Assembly (NCBI RefSeq): GCF_003634585.1 | Contig: NZ_RBLG01000001.1 | Location: forward strand, 1,215,766 to 1,279,765 | Direction of reading: 5' to 3' | DNA length: 64,000 nucleotides | Source of the DNA: Gillisia mitskevichiae | GTDB lineage: Bacteria; Bacteroidota; Bacteroidia; Flavobacteriales; Flavobacteriaceae | Part shown: in pieces, positions 8,072-17,381 of the stretch | Layout of the letters: every line of letters starts with the position of its first letter | How positions within the stretch are numbered: position 1 is the stretch's first letter | The notes under the pieces: generated by a model | The model's database searches: none | Told to the model about the DNA's origin: nothing | Seen by the model: the letters and a program-made list of their open reading frames with translations, nothing else | Made by a program: the position numbers and the translations under genes

Positions 8072-8494
8072 ATGAAGATCCATTTAAAACGTTTGAATAC
8101 CAACTATCTTTTTGAAACCAAAAATGAACGTGGAGATGTTGTGCTTTTAGATAACAAATCTGAAGAAGAACCAAAAGGCTCCAGCCCAATGGATCTTATT
8201 TTGAGAGGAATTGCGGGATGTAGCAGCATAGATGTTGTAATGATATTAAAGAAGCAGCAGCATGAACTGGAAGATTTACAAGTAGAGGTAGAAGGTTTTC
8301 GCGAAGATGGTGCTATACCAAATGTCTTTAAGAAGATCAATTTAAATTTTATTTTAAAAGGAGATGTACCCGCTGCCAAAGTTGTAAGAGCTGTGAAATT
8401 GTCTATGGAGAAATATTGTTCGGTTTCAAAGATGTTAGAAAAAGCTGCGACTATTACTTATACTATCACCTTAAATGATGAAGAAATTAATTGA
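8072..8494 (+). CDS. OsmC/Ohr-family protein
   Basis: The 140-residue OsmC-fold protein has the two family cysteines, Cys50 in GIAGCSSID and Cys116 in EKYCSVSK, which form the peroxidatic pair in OsmC/Ohr thiol peroxidases. It belongs to the YhfA-like branch rather than classic Ohr. It stands alone between the cys operon and the riboswitch-controlled metH. A role against organic peroxides or in sulfur metabolism is possible but not shown. Confidence 0.85.
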   Translation: MKIHLKRLNTNYLFETKNERGDVVLLDNKSEEEPKGSSPMDLILRGIAGCSSIDVVMILKKQQHELEDLQVEVEGFREDGAIPNVFKKINLNFILKGDVPAAKVVRAVKLSMEKYCSVSKMLEKAATITYTITLNDEEIN

Positions 8495-8504
8495 GATTAA
8501 TGCC

Positions 8505-8540
8505 TATAGCGGGATTTCCTGTCCCGATAACTATCGGGAT
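8505..8540. repeat. REP-like palindromic intergenic repeat
   Basis: TCCCGATA-N2-TATCGGGA is a perfect hairpin, with a preceding CGGGA that could pair as an alternative. The core resembles the palindrome near 45.16 kb, so it is likely a dispersed repeat. Confidence 0.5.
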
Positions 8541-8616
8541 GCTTTGAATTTTTAAAAGTATTTTCCAATTCATGTTTTGGGCAAGCCCACGAAATTATTG
8601 ATTTAATAAATAGCAC

Positions 8617-8646
8617 TTGGAAATGCGCAAACTAAGCGTATATTTA
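8617..8646 (+). promoter_or_regulatory. Promoter of the SAM-riboswitch/metH transcript
   Basis: TTG at 8617-8619, a 19-base spacer and TATATTTA (one base off TAnnTTTG) lie 33 bases before the riboswitch. Confidence 0.5.
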
Positions 8647-8678
8647 CAAGACTTAAGTTCTTATTTTTATTTAAAAAC

Positions 8679-8780
8679 GTTATCAAGAAAGGTGGAGGGA
8701 TAAGACCCTATGAGACCTTGGCAACCCTCCTTTTGGAGAAGGTGCTACATTCTACTGCATTTTATTCGCAGATAGATAAC
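8679..8780 (+). ncRNA. SAM-I (S-box) riboswitch
   Basis: The outer P1 stem GTTATC / GATAAC encloses the conserved S-box core: AAGAAAGGTGGAGGGA, a GACCTTGGCAACCCTCC region forming the kink-turn and P2 arm, and AAGGTGCTA with the P3/P4 part. It binds S-adenosylmethionine and lies 50 bases ahead of the methionine synthase gene, the expected target. No T-run terminator follows. A palindrome AAAAGAATTCTTTT just after P1 may belong to the expression platform, so control may be at translation. Confidence 0.9.
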
Positions 8781-8830
8781 AAAAAGAATTCTTTTCACTC
8801 CTCTTTTTTGATACATATATACTTCATAAT

Positions 8831-9850
8831 ATGTCAAAATTAGAAGAGATCCTTTCCAAAAAAATATTAATCCTCGATGGTGCAATGGGCACCATGCTTC
8901 AAGAATATAAATTCTCTGAAGAAGATTTCCGTGGCTCTCGTTTTGCCGATTGGCCAAGATCCCTGAAGGGCAATAATGATCTTTTATCGCTTACACAGCC
9001 TCATGCAATCGAGGAGATCCATAGGAAATATTTTCTAGCGGGTGCAGATATTGTAGAGACCAATACCTTTTCTGGAACTACTATTGCCATGGCAGATTAT
9101 GGAATGGAGGAACTGGTTTATGAGCTTAATTTTGAATCGGCAAGGATCGCAAAAAAGGTGGCAGTAGAACTTACTTTAGAAGAGCCATCTAAACCGAGGT
9201 TTGTAGCTGGTGCAATTGGACCTACCAACAAAACAGCCAGCATGTCCCCGGAAGTGAACGATCCCGGATATAGAGCCATTTCCTTTGAACAATTATTAGT
9301 TGCCTACAAACTTCAGGCTCGTGCTTTAATAGAAGGCGGCGTAGATGTTTTATTGGTGGAGACTGTATTTGATACCCTAAATGCAAAAGCTGCTTTATAT
9401 GCAATAGATGAATTAAAAGAGGAACTCCATTCCGAAATTCCTGTTATGATAAGCGGAACAATAACAGATGCTTCCGGGAGAACACTCTCCGGTCAAACTG
9501 CGGAAGCTTTTCTAATCTCAATTTCACACATGAATTTGCTGAGTGTTGGTTTCAACTGTGCCCTTGGCGCAAGTCAACTTACTCCTCATTTAGAGGTACT
9601 GGCCCGTAAAAGCGAATTTGGAATTTCTGCTTATCCAAACGCAGGATTACCAAATGCCTTTGGAGAGTATGATGAAACTCCGAAGATAATGGCAGAGCAA
9701 ATTCAAGAATATCTGGAGAAAGGTTTGGTGAATATCTTGGGTGGATGTTGCGGAACAACTCCCGCGCACATAAAAGCTATTTCTGAAATATCCAAGGAAT
9801 ACAAACCCAGATCGCTTAAAAAAATATTGAAACCTGAAACATTCCTATAA
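8831..9850 (+). CDS. metH: Methionine synthase, homocysteine-binding subunit (split MetH, part 1)
   Basis: The 339-aa protein equals the N-terminal homocysteine S-methyltransferase domain of MetH. It begins with [15 protein letters not shown] and carries the Zn ligands: one Cys in GFNCALG and a CC pair in GGCCGTTP near the C terminus. The rest of MetH is encoded by the next gene, starting one base after this stop. The split looks natural, because both parts have intact ends and a separate start. It lies under the SAM riboswitch. Confidence 0.93.
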   Translation: MSKLEEILSKKILILDGAMGTMLQEYKFSEEDFRGSRFADWPRSLKGNNDLLSLTQPHAIEEIHRKYFLAGADIVETNTFSGTTIAMADYGMEELVYELNFESARIAKKVAVELTLEEPSKPRFVAGAIGPTNKTASMSPEVNDPGYRAISFEQLLVAYKLQARALIEGGVDVLLVETVFDTLNAKAALYAIDELKEELHSEIPVMISGTITDASGRTLSGQTAEAFLISISHMNLLSVGFNCALGASQLTPHLEVLARKSEFGISAYPNAGLPNAFGEYDETPKIMAEQIQEYLEKGLVNILGGCCGTTPAHIKAISEISKEYKPRSLKKILKPETFL

Positions 9851-9851
9851 A

Positions 9852-12539
9852 ATGACAGCATTTAGAGCATTAAAACTTGCGGGTTTAGAGCCGCTTATAA
9901 TAACACCGGAAAGCAATTTCGTGAATGTTGGCGAGCGTACCAATATGTCTGGTTCCAAAAAATTCCTACGATTAATTAAGGAGGAAAAATATGAAGAAGC
10001 TATTAGTATTGCCAGAGAACAGGTAGAGGAAGGAGCGCAAATCATAGATGTAAATATGGATGACGGGCTGGTAGATGGAAAAGCAGCTATGGTAAAGTTC
10101 TTAAACTTGATCGTTGCCGAGCCAGATATCGCCAGAGTTCCCATAATGATAGATAGTTCTAAATGGGAGATCATAGAAGCTGGATTAAGAGTTGTTCAGG
10201 GGAAATGTGTGGTAAATTCCATTAGCTTAAAAGAGGGTGAAGTAGTATTTATCGATCAGGCAAAAAAAGTAAAACGTTATGGCGCCGCTGTAATTATTAT
10301 GGCTTTTGATGAAAATGGTCAAGCCGATTCTTATGAACGAAGAATAGAAATAGCAAAGCGTTCCTATGAGCTTCTTACCCAAAAAGTGGGTTTCCCTGCA
10401 GAGGATATTATATTCGATCTTAATATATTTCCGGTGGCTACAGGAATGGACGAACATCGAAGAAATGCGATAGATTTTATTGAAGCAACACGTTGGGTGA
10501 AATCTAATCTCCCACATGCAAGTATAAGTGGAGGAGTGAGCAATGTTTCCTTTTCCTTTAGAGGGAATAATCCGGTGCGGGAAGCGATGCATTCGGTGTT
10601 CCTATATCACGCTATAAAGGCCGGGATGAATATTGGAATAGTTAATCCGGCAATGTTAGAGGTGTATGATAATATCCCAAAGGATCTTTTAGAACATGTA
10701 GAAGATGTTATTCTGGATAGGAGAGATGATGCTACAGATCGACTTTTAACTTTTGCTGAAACAGTTACCGGCTCTGTTCGTGAAAACAAGATAGATCTCT
10801 CTTGGAGAGAAAAACCTTTGCAGGAAAGAATTACACATGCATTAGTACGAGGTGTCGATGCATATATTTTAGAGGATGTGGAAATTGCCCGTTTAGCATC
10901 TTCCAGGCCTATTGAGGTGATAGAAGTCTATTTAATGACCGGGATGAATGTAGTGGGAGATCTTTTTGGAAGCGGGAAAATGTTCTTGCCACAAGTTGTT
11001 AAATCGGCTAGGGTAATGAAAAAAGCGGTAGCCTATTTACTGCCTTATATTGAAGCAGCTAAAGATGGGTCTACAGGAAAAGGAGCAAAAGGTAAGATCT
11101 TAATGGCTACCGTAAAGGGAGATGTGCACGACATTGGGAAGAATATCGTAGGTGTAGTGCTGGGTTGTAATAATTACGAAATCATAGATCTTGGCGTCAT
11201 GGTGGCTCCGGAAAAGATCATTGAGGTAGCAAAGTCAGAAAATGTGGACGCTATTGGCCTAAGCGGACTTATAACCCCTTCCTTAGATGAAATGGTGTTT
11301 TTGGCAAAAGAAATGCAACGTCAAAATTTTAGGGTTCCCTTACTTATAGGTGGGGCTACCACTTCTAAAGCGCATACTGCTGTGAAGATAGATCCTCATT
11401 ATCACAATGCTGTAATTCATGTGAATGATGCTTCTCGTGCAGTGAATGTGGTGAATGATCTTCTGAAAAAAGAAACATCGAAACAATATTTTAAAGACAT
11501 AAAATCAGATTATGAGGTCTTTAGAACCAATTTTCTGAAGCGTAGTAAAGTGAAAGATTTTCTACCTCTAGAGCATGCTCGTGAAAATAAATTCAAGATC
11601 AACTGGAAAACTTCAGAAGTTGTAAAGCCCAATAAACTGGGTGTTCAGGTAATTGAAGATCTGGATCTAGAAAAATTAGTTCCTTTTATAGATTGGACGC
11701 CATTCTTTAGAAGTTGGGAACTGCATGGTAAATATCCGGCGATCTTTACCGATGAGGTAGTGGGTGAGCAAGCCTCTATTTTATTTAAAGAAGCGCAGCA
11801 ACTTTTAAAGAAGATCTTAAAAGAGAAATTACTGAAGGCGAAAGCGGTGTTTGGATTATTTCCAGCAAATTCAGTACAAGACGATGATATAGAGATAATC
11901 ACTTCTGAAGGGAATGAAGAAGAAAAGAAGGTTTTTAGAACCTTAAGGCAACAACTCAAAAAGTATGAAGGCAAGCCAAATTTTGCTTTGGCAGATTTTA
12001 TAGCCCCTAAGGATTCTGGGATTCAGGATTATATTGGTTCTTTTTGTGTAAGTACTGGCTTTGGAACTCAGGAACTTGCTACCAAATTTGAAGCCGAGCT
12101 CGATGATTACAATTCGATCATGGTGAAAGCTTTGGCCGATAGATTAGCAGAAGCCTTTGCAGAGTATCTTCATAAAAAGGTGCGAACAGAAGATTGGGGA
12201 TATGCGGCTAATGAAGAGCTTTCTAATGAAGATCTTATAAAAGAAAGTTACAAGGGGATTCGTCCTGCTCCCGGATATCCAGCCTGCCCGGATCATTTAG
12301 AAAAACTCACTATTTGGGAAGTCTTGAAGGTGGAAGAAAATATCGGCGTTAAACTAACAGATAGCTTAGCTATGTGGCCTGCAGCGAGTGTAAGTGGATA
12401 TTACTTTGGGAATCCCGAAGCTAAATACTTCGGACTTGGAAAGATCAAATTAGATCAGGTACAAGATTTTGCGAAACGAAAAGATATTTCTGTTGAAAAA
12501 GCAGAAAAATGGTTGAATCCTTCAATTTCAGATCAATAA
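9852..12539 (+). CDS. metH: Methionine synthase, folate/B12/activation subunit (split MetH, part 2)
   Basis: This 895-aa chain holds the other MetH modules in order: the methyltetrahydrofolate-binding domain ([14 protein letters not shown] at the N terminus), the cobalamin domain with DVHDIGKN at ~424-431 (His426 is the lower axial ligand) and the SAM-dependent activation domain with [12 protein letters not shown] near residue 803. With part 1 it methylates homocysteine using methyl-THF and B12. A complete activation domain means reductive reactivation is retained. It is followed directly by metF, which supplies methyl-THF. Confidence 0.94.
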   Translation: MTAFRALKLAGLEPLIITPESNFVNVGERTNMSGSKKFLRLIKEEKYEEAISIAREQVEEGAQIIDVNMDDGLVDGKAAMVKFLNLIVAEPDIARVPIMIDSSKWEIIEAGLRVVQGKCVVNSISLKEGEVVFIDQAKKVKRYGAAVIIMAFDENGQADSYERRIEIAKRSYELLTQKVGFPAEDIIFDLNIFPVATGMDEHRRNAIDFIEATRWVKSNLPHASISGGVSNVSFSFRGNNPVREAMHSVFLYHAIKAGMNIGIVNPAMLEVYDNIPKDLLEHVEDVILDRRDDATDRLLTFAETVTGSVRENKIDLSWREKPLQERITHALVRGVDAYILEDVEIARLASSRPIEVIEVYLMTGMNVVGDLFGSGKMFLPQVVKSARVMKKAVAYLLPYIEAAKDGSTGKGAKGKILMATVKGDVHDIGKNIVGVVLGCNNYEIIDLGVMVAPEKIIEVAKSENVDAIGLSGLITPSLDEMVFLAKEMQRQNFRVPLLIGGATTSKAHTAVKIDPHYHNAVIHVNDASRAVNVVNDLLKKETSKQYFKDIKSDYEVFRTNFLKRSKVKDFLPLEHARENKFKINWKTSEVVKPNKLGVQVIEDLDLEKLVPFIDWTPFFRSWELHGKYPAIFTDEVVGEQASILFKEAQQLLKKILKEKLLKAKAVFGLFPANSVQDDDIEIITSEGNEEEKKVFRTLRQQLKKYEGKPNFALADFIAPKDSGIQDYIGSFCVSTGFGTQELATKFEAELDDYNSIMVKALADRLAEAFAEYLHKKVRTEDWGYAANEELSNEDLIKESYKGIRPAPGYPACPDHLEKLTIWEVLKVEENIGVKLTDSLAMWPAASVSGYYFGNPEAKYFGLGKIKLDQVQDFAKRKDISVEKAEKWLNPSISDQ

Positions 12540-12546
12540 TACATAG

Positions 12547-13503
12547 ATGAAAATAACAGAACATATAGCTGCCGCTAAAGGCAAAACGCTTTTTTCTTTT
12601 GAAATATTACCGCCGCTAAAAGGGCAGAATATTCAATCTATATTCGATGGAATAGATCCCTTAATGGAATTTAAACCTCCGTTTATAGATGTGACTTATC
12701 ATAGGGAAGAGTATGTATACATAGAACAACCCAACGGGTTTTTAGAGAAAAAAGTAGTTCGAAAACGGCCAGGAACGGTGGGAATTTGTGCCGCAATTCA
12801 GAATAAATATGGAATAGATGCAGTGCCGCATATCCTGTGTGGGGGTTTTACCAAAGAAGATACTGAGAACTTTTTGATCGATCTGGATTTTTTAGGAATC
12901 AACAATGTAATGGCACTTCGTGGGGATGCTGTTAAAAGTGAAACCTATTTTAAGCCGGAGCCCAAGGGTAATTGTTTCGCATCAGATCTGGTGTCTCAAA
13001 TCCAAGAAATGAACCAAGGACAATATTTAGATTCACCATTAGAAAAAAACCATGCTACCAATTTTTGCGTAGGTGTTGCTGGATACCCAGAAAAGCATAT
13101 GGAAGCACCAAGTTTAGATAATGATATAGAAAGGTTAAAAGCGAAAGTTGCTGCTGGAGCAGAATATGTGGTTACTCAGATGTTTTACGATAATTCAAAA
13201 TTCTTTGAGTTTGTATCAAAATGCAGAAAAAGCGGAATTACTATCCCAATAATTCCTGGACTTAAACCCCTTGCTACTAAAAAACAACTCACCAATATTC
13301 CACATAGATTTCATGTGGATTTACCTGAAGAACTTATAAGATCGGTTAATAATTGTAAGACAGATTTGGAAGTTCGCGAAGTTGGTGTAGAATGGTGCAC
13401 TGCCCAGAGCAAAGAACTTATAAGTTCTGGCGTCGAGGTGTTGCATTATTATTCTATGGGGAAAAGCACCAATATTCATAAAATCGCTTCTTCGGTTTTT
13501 TAA
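12547..13503 (+). CDS. metF: 5,10-Methylenetetrahydrofolate reductase
   Basis: The FAD-dependent TIM-barrel enzyme makes 5-methyl-THF for MetH. Its 318 aa include the N-terminal FSFEILPP segment, with the catalytic Glu of the family, LRGD and VTQMFYDNSKFFEF near the folate/FAD site. It starts seven bases after metH part 2 and therefore sits in the same SAM-riboswitch operon. Confidence 0.94.
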   Translation: MKITEHIAAAKGKTLFSFEILPPLKGQNIQSIFDGIDPLMEFKPPFIDVTYHREEYVYIEQPNGFLEKKVVRKRPGTVGICAAIQNKYGIDAVPHILCGGFTKEDTENFLIDLDFLGINNVMALRGDAVKSETYFKPEPKGNCFASDLVSQIQEMNQGQYLDSPLEKNHATNFCVGVAGYPEKHMEAPSLDNDIERLKAKVAAGAEYVVTQMFYDNSKFFEFVSKCRKSGITIPIIPGLKPLATKKQLTNIPHRFHVDLPEELIRSVNNCKTDLEVREVGVEWCTAQSKELISSGVEVLHYYSMGKSTNIHKIASSVF

Positions 13504-13527
13504 ATTAATAGATTAGATTTGCCCCCT

Positions 13528-14631
13528 ATGAAAAAATGCTTGCTTGTCCTACTTTTAATTTTTTCTACCACTTCTTACGCTCAAGAGGAGATTAAAAAGT
13601 ATTATTCCTTAGATGCGAATTACTTCTATGGCTCTATCATTGAACATAACCCAGATATTGCTCACTTAATAACTGGTCATCCAACCGGTGTAATTTTAAG
13701 TTTCAACAGGAAAACCTATGGATTAGAGGCTTGGGAGCGCAGATATAATTTTCCGGATTTTGGATATTCTTTTTCATATCAGGATATGAAAAATCAATAT
13801 TTGGGAGAGAATTATGGCTTATATGCTCATTTTAATTTTTACTTCCTCAAGAGAAATTTGATGTTTAGAATTGGGCAGGGGATGGCATATGCTACAAATC
13901 CTTATAATGCAGAATCTAATTATATTAATAATGCCTACGGGTCCAGATTGTTGAGTTCTACTTATCTCATGGGTAACTTCCATAGGCAAAATATTTATAA
14001 AGGATTTGGAGTACAGGCAGGAATTTCAGTAATTCATTATTCTAATGCCGATTTTAAATCTCCAAATAACAGTACCAACACCTTTACTTTTAATGTTGGA
14101 TTAAACTATCATTTGGATTATGAAAATATGCCCGATTATGTGGAGAAGGATCCCAAAGAGAAAAAATATACAGAACCAGTTCATTATAATTTCGTGCTTA
14201 GAAGTGGAGTAAATACAACCGGAGTAATTGGTTCTAAACAGTATCCTTTTTTAACACTGACTGGATTTGCAGATAAGGTGATCAATAAAAAGAGCACCTT
14301 GCAAGCAGGAGCAGAGGTGTTCTTTTCTAAGGCTTTAGAGGAATTTATTTATTTCCAGTCGGTTGCTTTTCCGCAGGGTATAACCGAAGGAGACGAGGAT
14401 GCAAAAAGAGTTGGGGTTTTTATAGGTCATCAATTAACTTTCAATAAAATGTCCTTGGTTACACAAGTGGGGTATTATGCTTATTATCCATATAATAATT
14501 ATGTGGAGCGGGTTTATAACAGGCTTGGTTTAAGAAGAGAAATAAGTGATCATTGGTGGGCATCGGCAACGGTAAGATCTCATGCCGCAAATGCCGAAGC
14601 AGTAGAATTTTCAATAGGATATAGATTGTAG
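13528..14631 (+). CDS. Outer-membrane lipid A deacylase (PagL)-like protein
   Basis: The N-terminal signal peptide (KKCLLVLLLIFSTTSYA) is followed by a beta-strand-rich chain ending in a C-terminal barrel strand. The segment VIHYSNADFKSPN resembles the catalytic His-Ser-Asn region of PagL/acyloxyacyl hydrolase proteins. At 367 aa it is much longer than PagL, with an extra C-terminal half. A TTG nine bases upstream is open, but the ATG at 13528 starts the signal peptide properly. Function in lipid A trimming is inferred. Confidence 0.6.
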   Translation: MKKCLLVLLLIFSTTSYAQEEIKKYYSLDANYFYGSIIEHNPDIAHLITGHPTGVILSFNRKTYGLEAWERRYNFPDFGYSFSYQDMKNQYLGENYGLYAHFNFYFLKRNLMFRIGQGMAYATNPYNAESNYINNAYGSRLLSSTYLMGNFHRQNIYKGFGVQAGISVIHYSNADFKSPNNSTNTFTFNVGLNYHLDYENMPDYVEKDPKEKKYTEPVHYNFVLRSGVNTTGVIGSKQYPFLTLTGFADKVINKKSTLQAGAEVFFSKALEEFIYFQSVAFPQGITEGDEDAKRVGVFIGHQLTFNKMSLVTQVGYYAYYPYNNYVERVYNRLGLRREISDHWWASATVRSHAANAEAVEFSIGYRL

Positions 14632-14633
14632 AT

Positions 14634-15386
14634 ATGAAAAAGTTAGTTTTTTTAATACTCTCTACTTTTTTATTAAGTAGTTGTGATGCTGAAGATGCTC
14701 CAGGATGTTTCAAAAAAGCGGGAGACATTGTTCAGGATGAGGTTTCTGTGGATACCTTCAACGAGATAATTGTTTACGAACAAGTGAAGCTCTATATTCA
14801 GCAGGGCCCAGTTCGAAAAGTGGTGATAGAAACCGGAGAAAATTTAAGAAAAGATGTTTCTGTTGAGGTTATAGATAATAGATTAAGCATAAGAAATGGG
14901 AATTCTTGCAATTTGGTGAGAGACTACGAGCTTACCAAAGTATATGTAACCATACCAGATCTTACCTGGCTACAAAACAGCAGCGGAAGCGCTATAGAAA
15001 CTATTGGAACTCTTAAACTGGATGAGCTTTGGTTGCGCTCAGTAAATCAAGAGAATGATCTTTCAATTCATACAGATGGAGATTTTATATTAGAATTGGA
15101 TGTGGAAAATTTAAGGATCACTAACGATAATGTTTCCAATTACTTTCTTAGCGGGAAAGCAGAGAATTTTGATGTGTTCTTTGCGGCGGGGGATAGTAGA
15201 TTGGATGCTTCTAATTTAATTGTTCAGAAGTATGAGATCTTTCATAGGGGTACTAATAAAATGATCGTATTTCCAGTAGAATCTATTAAAGGGGAATTGC
15301 GTAGCAGTGGAAATGTGAAAGCTAAAAATAGACCTCCTGTGGTAGATGTAGAGGAATACTATACAGGCCGACTTATTTTTGAATAG
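14634..15386 (+). CDS. DUF2807 (head GIN domain) lipoprotein
   Basis: The lipoprotein signal ends at LLSSC, lipidation Cys16. The remainder (~30-250) is a DUF2807 beta-helix-like domain, with the characteristic start VDTFNEIIVYEQVKLYIQQG and repeated short strands with N-S-G turns. Such proteins are common, mostly uncharacterised surface or periplasmic proteins of Bacteroidota. It starts three bases after the preceding gene and converges with gldA, overlapping by 14 bases. Confidence 0.8.
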   Translation: MKKLVFLILSTFLLSSCDAEDAPGCFKKAGDIVQDEVSVDTFNEIIVYEQVKLYIQQGPVRKVVIETGENLRKDVSVEVIDNRLSIRNGNSCNLVRDYELTKVYVTIPDLTWLQNSSGSAIETIGTLKLDELWLRSVNQENDLSIHTDGDFILELDVENLRITNDNVSNYFLSGKAENFDVFFAAGDSRLDASNLIVQKYEIFHRGTNKMIVFPVESIKGELRSSGNVKAKNRPPVVDVEEYYTGRLIFE

Positions 15387-16272
15387 TTAATTCTGAAAAT
15401 AAAGTTTCTAAATTTTTAGATTTTCTGTTTAACTGAAGGGTTTTTAGTCCGTTATTATGAGCAAAATCGAAAACTGCCGGACGCATGTCTTTATCAGTTT
15501 CGAATTTAAGTTCGTAATGAAATCCGCCAATATTCTTTGCAGACACCAAATTTGGCAGTGCTTTTAAAGCAACTTCCTCTATTCTGTAATCGAATTCTAC
15601 TTGAATAATTTGTTCTTTTTCTTCCCGTAGGTCCTTCATTTTCTTATCGGCCACTATTACTCCTTTGTCTATAATGATCACCCGATCGCAAATTGCTTCT
15701 ACTTCTTGCATAATATGAGTAGAAAGAAAAACTGTTTTTTCCTTACCTACTTCTAAGATCAAATTTCTAATATCTGTAAGCTGATTTGGGTCTAGTCCTG
15801 TAGTAGGTTCATCCAAAATAAGCACTTCTGGATCATGTAAAAGTGCTGCTGCAAGTCCAACTCGTTGGCGATATCCTTTAGAAAGCTGCTCTATTTTTTT
15901 GTTCGCTTCAGGCAAAAGTCCAGTCATTTTAATTACTTCTTCAATCCTGGATTTACTGGATTTGTATATAGAAGCATTAAAAGCTAAATATTCCCTCACA
16001 TACATTTCTGTATATAAAGGATTATGTTCTGGTAAGTAACCAATAGCTCGCTGCACTGCTTTTAGATCTTCAGAAAGCAAAATATTATTCACGCTCGCCA
16101 CACCTTCTGAAGGAGAAAGAAAGCCGGTTAAAATTTTCATTAGTGTAGATTTTCCTGCTCCATTAGGGCCTAAAAATCCTACAATTTCACCTCTTTCGAT
16201 GCTAAATGAAACCTTATCTAAGGCTTTTTGTTCTCCGTAATATTTAGATATTTCTTTAACAGAAATGGACAT
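15373..16272 (-). CDS. gldA: Gliding motility ABC transporter ATP-binding protein GldA
   Basis: The 299-aa ABC ATPase has Walker A GPNGAGKST (residues 35-43), a signature LSKGYRQRVGLA and Walker B VLILDEP, followed by the long C-terminal extension seen in GldA. GldA acts with the membrane partners GldF and GldG, which are not in this window, in gliding motility. It is divergent from the aromatic operon leader. Confidence 0.82.
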   Translation of the reverse strand: MSISVKEISKYYGEQKALDKVSFSIERGEIVGFLGPNGAGKSTLMKILTGFLSPSEGVASVNNILLSEDLKAVQRAIGYLPEHNPLYTEMYVREYLAFNASIYKSSKSRIEEVIKMTGLLPEANKKIEQLSKGYRQRVGLAAALLHDPEVLILDEPTTGLDPNQLTDIRNLILEVGKEKTVFLSTHIMQEVEAICDRVIIIDKGVIVADKKMKDLREEKEQIIQVEFDYRIEEVALKALPNLVSAKNIGGFHYELKFETDKDMRPAVFDFAHNNGLKTLQLNRKSKNLETLFSELTIQK

Positions 16273-16405
16273 AGCTAAGCTTTTTTCAAAAGTATGGATA
16301 AATTTATTTTAAAAGGGTTTTCACTAAAACGTTATCGTGAAAAAATATAAAAAAGTATAGGTGATATTAAATTAAATACTACATTAGCGATAGTTAAAAA
16401 GAACA

Positions 16406-16483
16406 ATGAAGAATATAATTACTTGGACTGCATTCTATTATTTTTATTTCTATTACGGAGATAAGATCGGGAGCGTCATGTAA
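16406..16483 (+). CDS. Phe/Tyr-rich leader peptide of the aromatic amino-acid operon
   Basis: A 25-codon ORF contains WTAFYYFYFYY, that is eight consecutive Phe/Tyr codons, plus one Trp. It ends 24 bases before a strong terminator, which ends just ahead of pheA. This is the classic layout of ribosome-mediated attenuation: scarcity of charged Phe/Tyr tRNA stalls the ribosome and favours an antiterminator. The leader bases ATCGGGA near the ORF end can pair with TCCTGAT in the 5' arm of the terminator (one G-U pair), giving a plausible antiterminator. Confidence 0.85.
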   Translation: MKNIITWTAFYYFYFYYGDKIGSVM

Positions 16484-16506
16484 TTAAAATTATAAATTAT
16501 ATAAAG

Positions 16507-16545
16507 AGGTCCTGATTTATTAAAAATCAGGACCTTTTTTTTTTG
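16507..16545 (+). terminator. Attenuator terminator upstream of pheA
   Basis: The perfect stem AGGTCCTGATTT / AAATCAGGACCT with a short loop is followed by about ten T. It lies between the leader peptide and pheA, so transcription of the operon depends on read-through. Confidence 0.88.
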
Positions 16546-16556
16546 AAAATTTTTAA

Positions 16557-17381
16557 ATGGAAAAAATAATAGGAATTCAAGGAGTTCAAGGTTCTTTTCA
16601 TCATTTGGTGGCTCAAGAATACTTTGGAACAAATGTGAAGGTACAGGAATGTATGTCTTTTCATGAGTTAGTGAATTCCCTTGTTGCTGGGGAATCTCAG
16701 GAAATTGTGATGGCCATAGAGAATTCTATTGTTGGTTCCATTTTGCCCAACTATGCACTTATAGATGAGCATAATCTTAGCGTAGTAGGTGAACATTATA
16801 TTCCTATAAATATGAATTTAATGGCAGTGCCGGGACAAGATATCTCTAATATTAAAAAGGTGTTTTCGCATCCTATGGCCTTACTTCAGTGTAAAGAATT
16901 TTTTAAAAAATATCCTCATATAAAATTGATTGAGGATACAGATACAGCCGAAGTAGCCCGAAGAATTTCAGAAAAACGATCTATGGGAATTGGAGCCGTA
17001 GCTAGTACAATGGCAGCCGAATTATTTGGATTAGAGATTCTTGCTGAAGGCATTCATACTAAAAAAAGTAATGCTACAAGATTCTTAATTGTAAGCAATA
17101 TTAAAAAAGAGCCTAATGGAATACAGATGGATAAGGCTTCCTTGAAATTTGAATTAGAAAGCCGAAGAGGAAGTCTAGTATCTGTCTTAAATATTATACG
17201 GGATTATAATTTGGATATGACTAAAATACAGTCTATGCCCATAATTGAAACTCCTTGGAAATATTCATTTTTCGTAGATGTTATCTTCGAGGATCACTTA
17301 GAATTCCAAAAAGCGATGGAAATCGTAGAAGTGATGACAGAGCATTTAAAAATATTAGGCACCTACAAAAATAAATTATAA
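16557..17381 (+). CDS. pheA: Prephenate dehydratase
   Basis: It converts prephenate to phenylpyruvate. The catalytic domain (1-180) starts IGIQGVQGSFHH and contains the family Thr in TRF at 174-176. The C-terminal ACT domain (~195-274) has ESRR at 201-204 where ESRP is typical of Phe-sensing enzymes, followed by GSLVSVLNI. There is no chorismate mutase fusion; that activity is on the DAHP synthase four genes on. Its stop shares a base with the next start. Confidence 0.92.
   Translation: MEKIIGIQGVQGSFHHLVAQEYFGTNVKVQECMSFHELVNSLVAGESQEIVMAIENSIVGSILPNYALIDEHNLSVVGEHYIPINMNLMAVPGQDISNIKKVFSHPMALLQCKEFFKKYPHIKLIEDTDTAEVARRISEKRSMGIGAVASTMAAELFGLEILAEGIHTKKSNATRFLIVSNIKKEPNGIQMDKASLKFELESRRGSLVSVLNIIRDYNLDMTKIQSMPIIETPWKYSFFVDVIFEDHLEFQKAMEIVEVMTEHLKILGTYKNKL

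Noticed and set aside
9840..9855. Frameshift splitting metH
   Set aside because: Both parts have complete domains, a proper stop and start one base apart, and the break falls at the natural domain boundary; a real split gene is more likely than an error.
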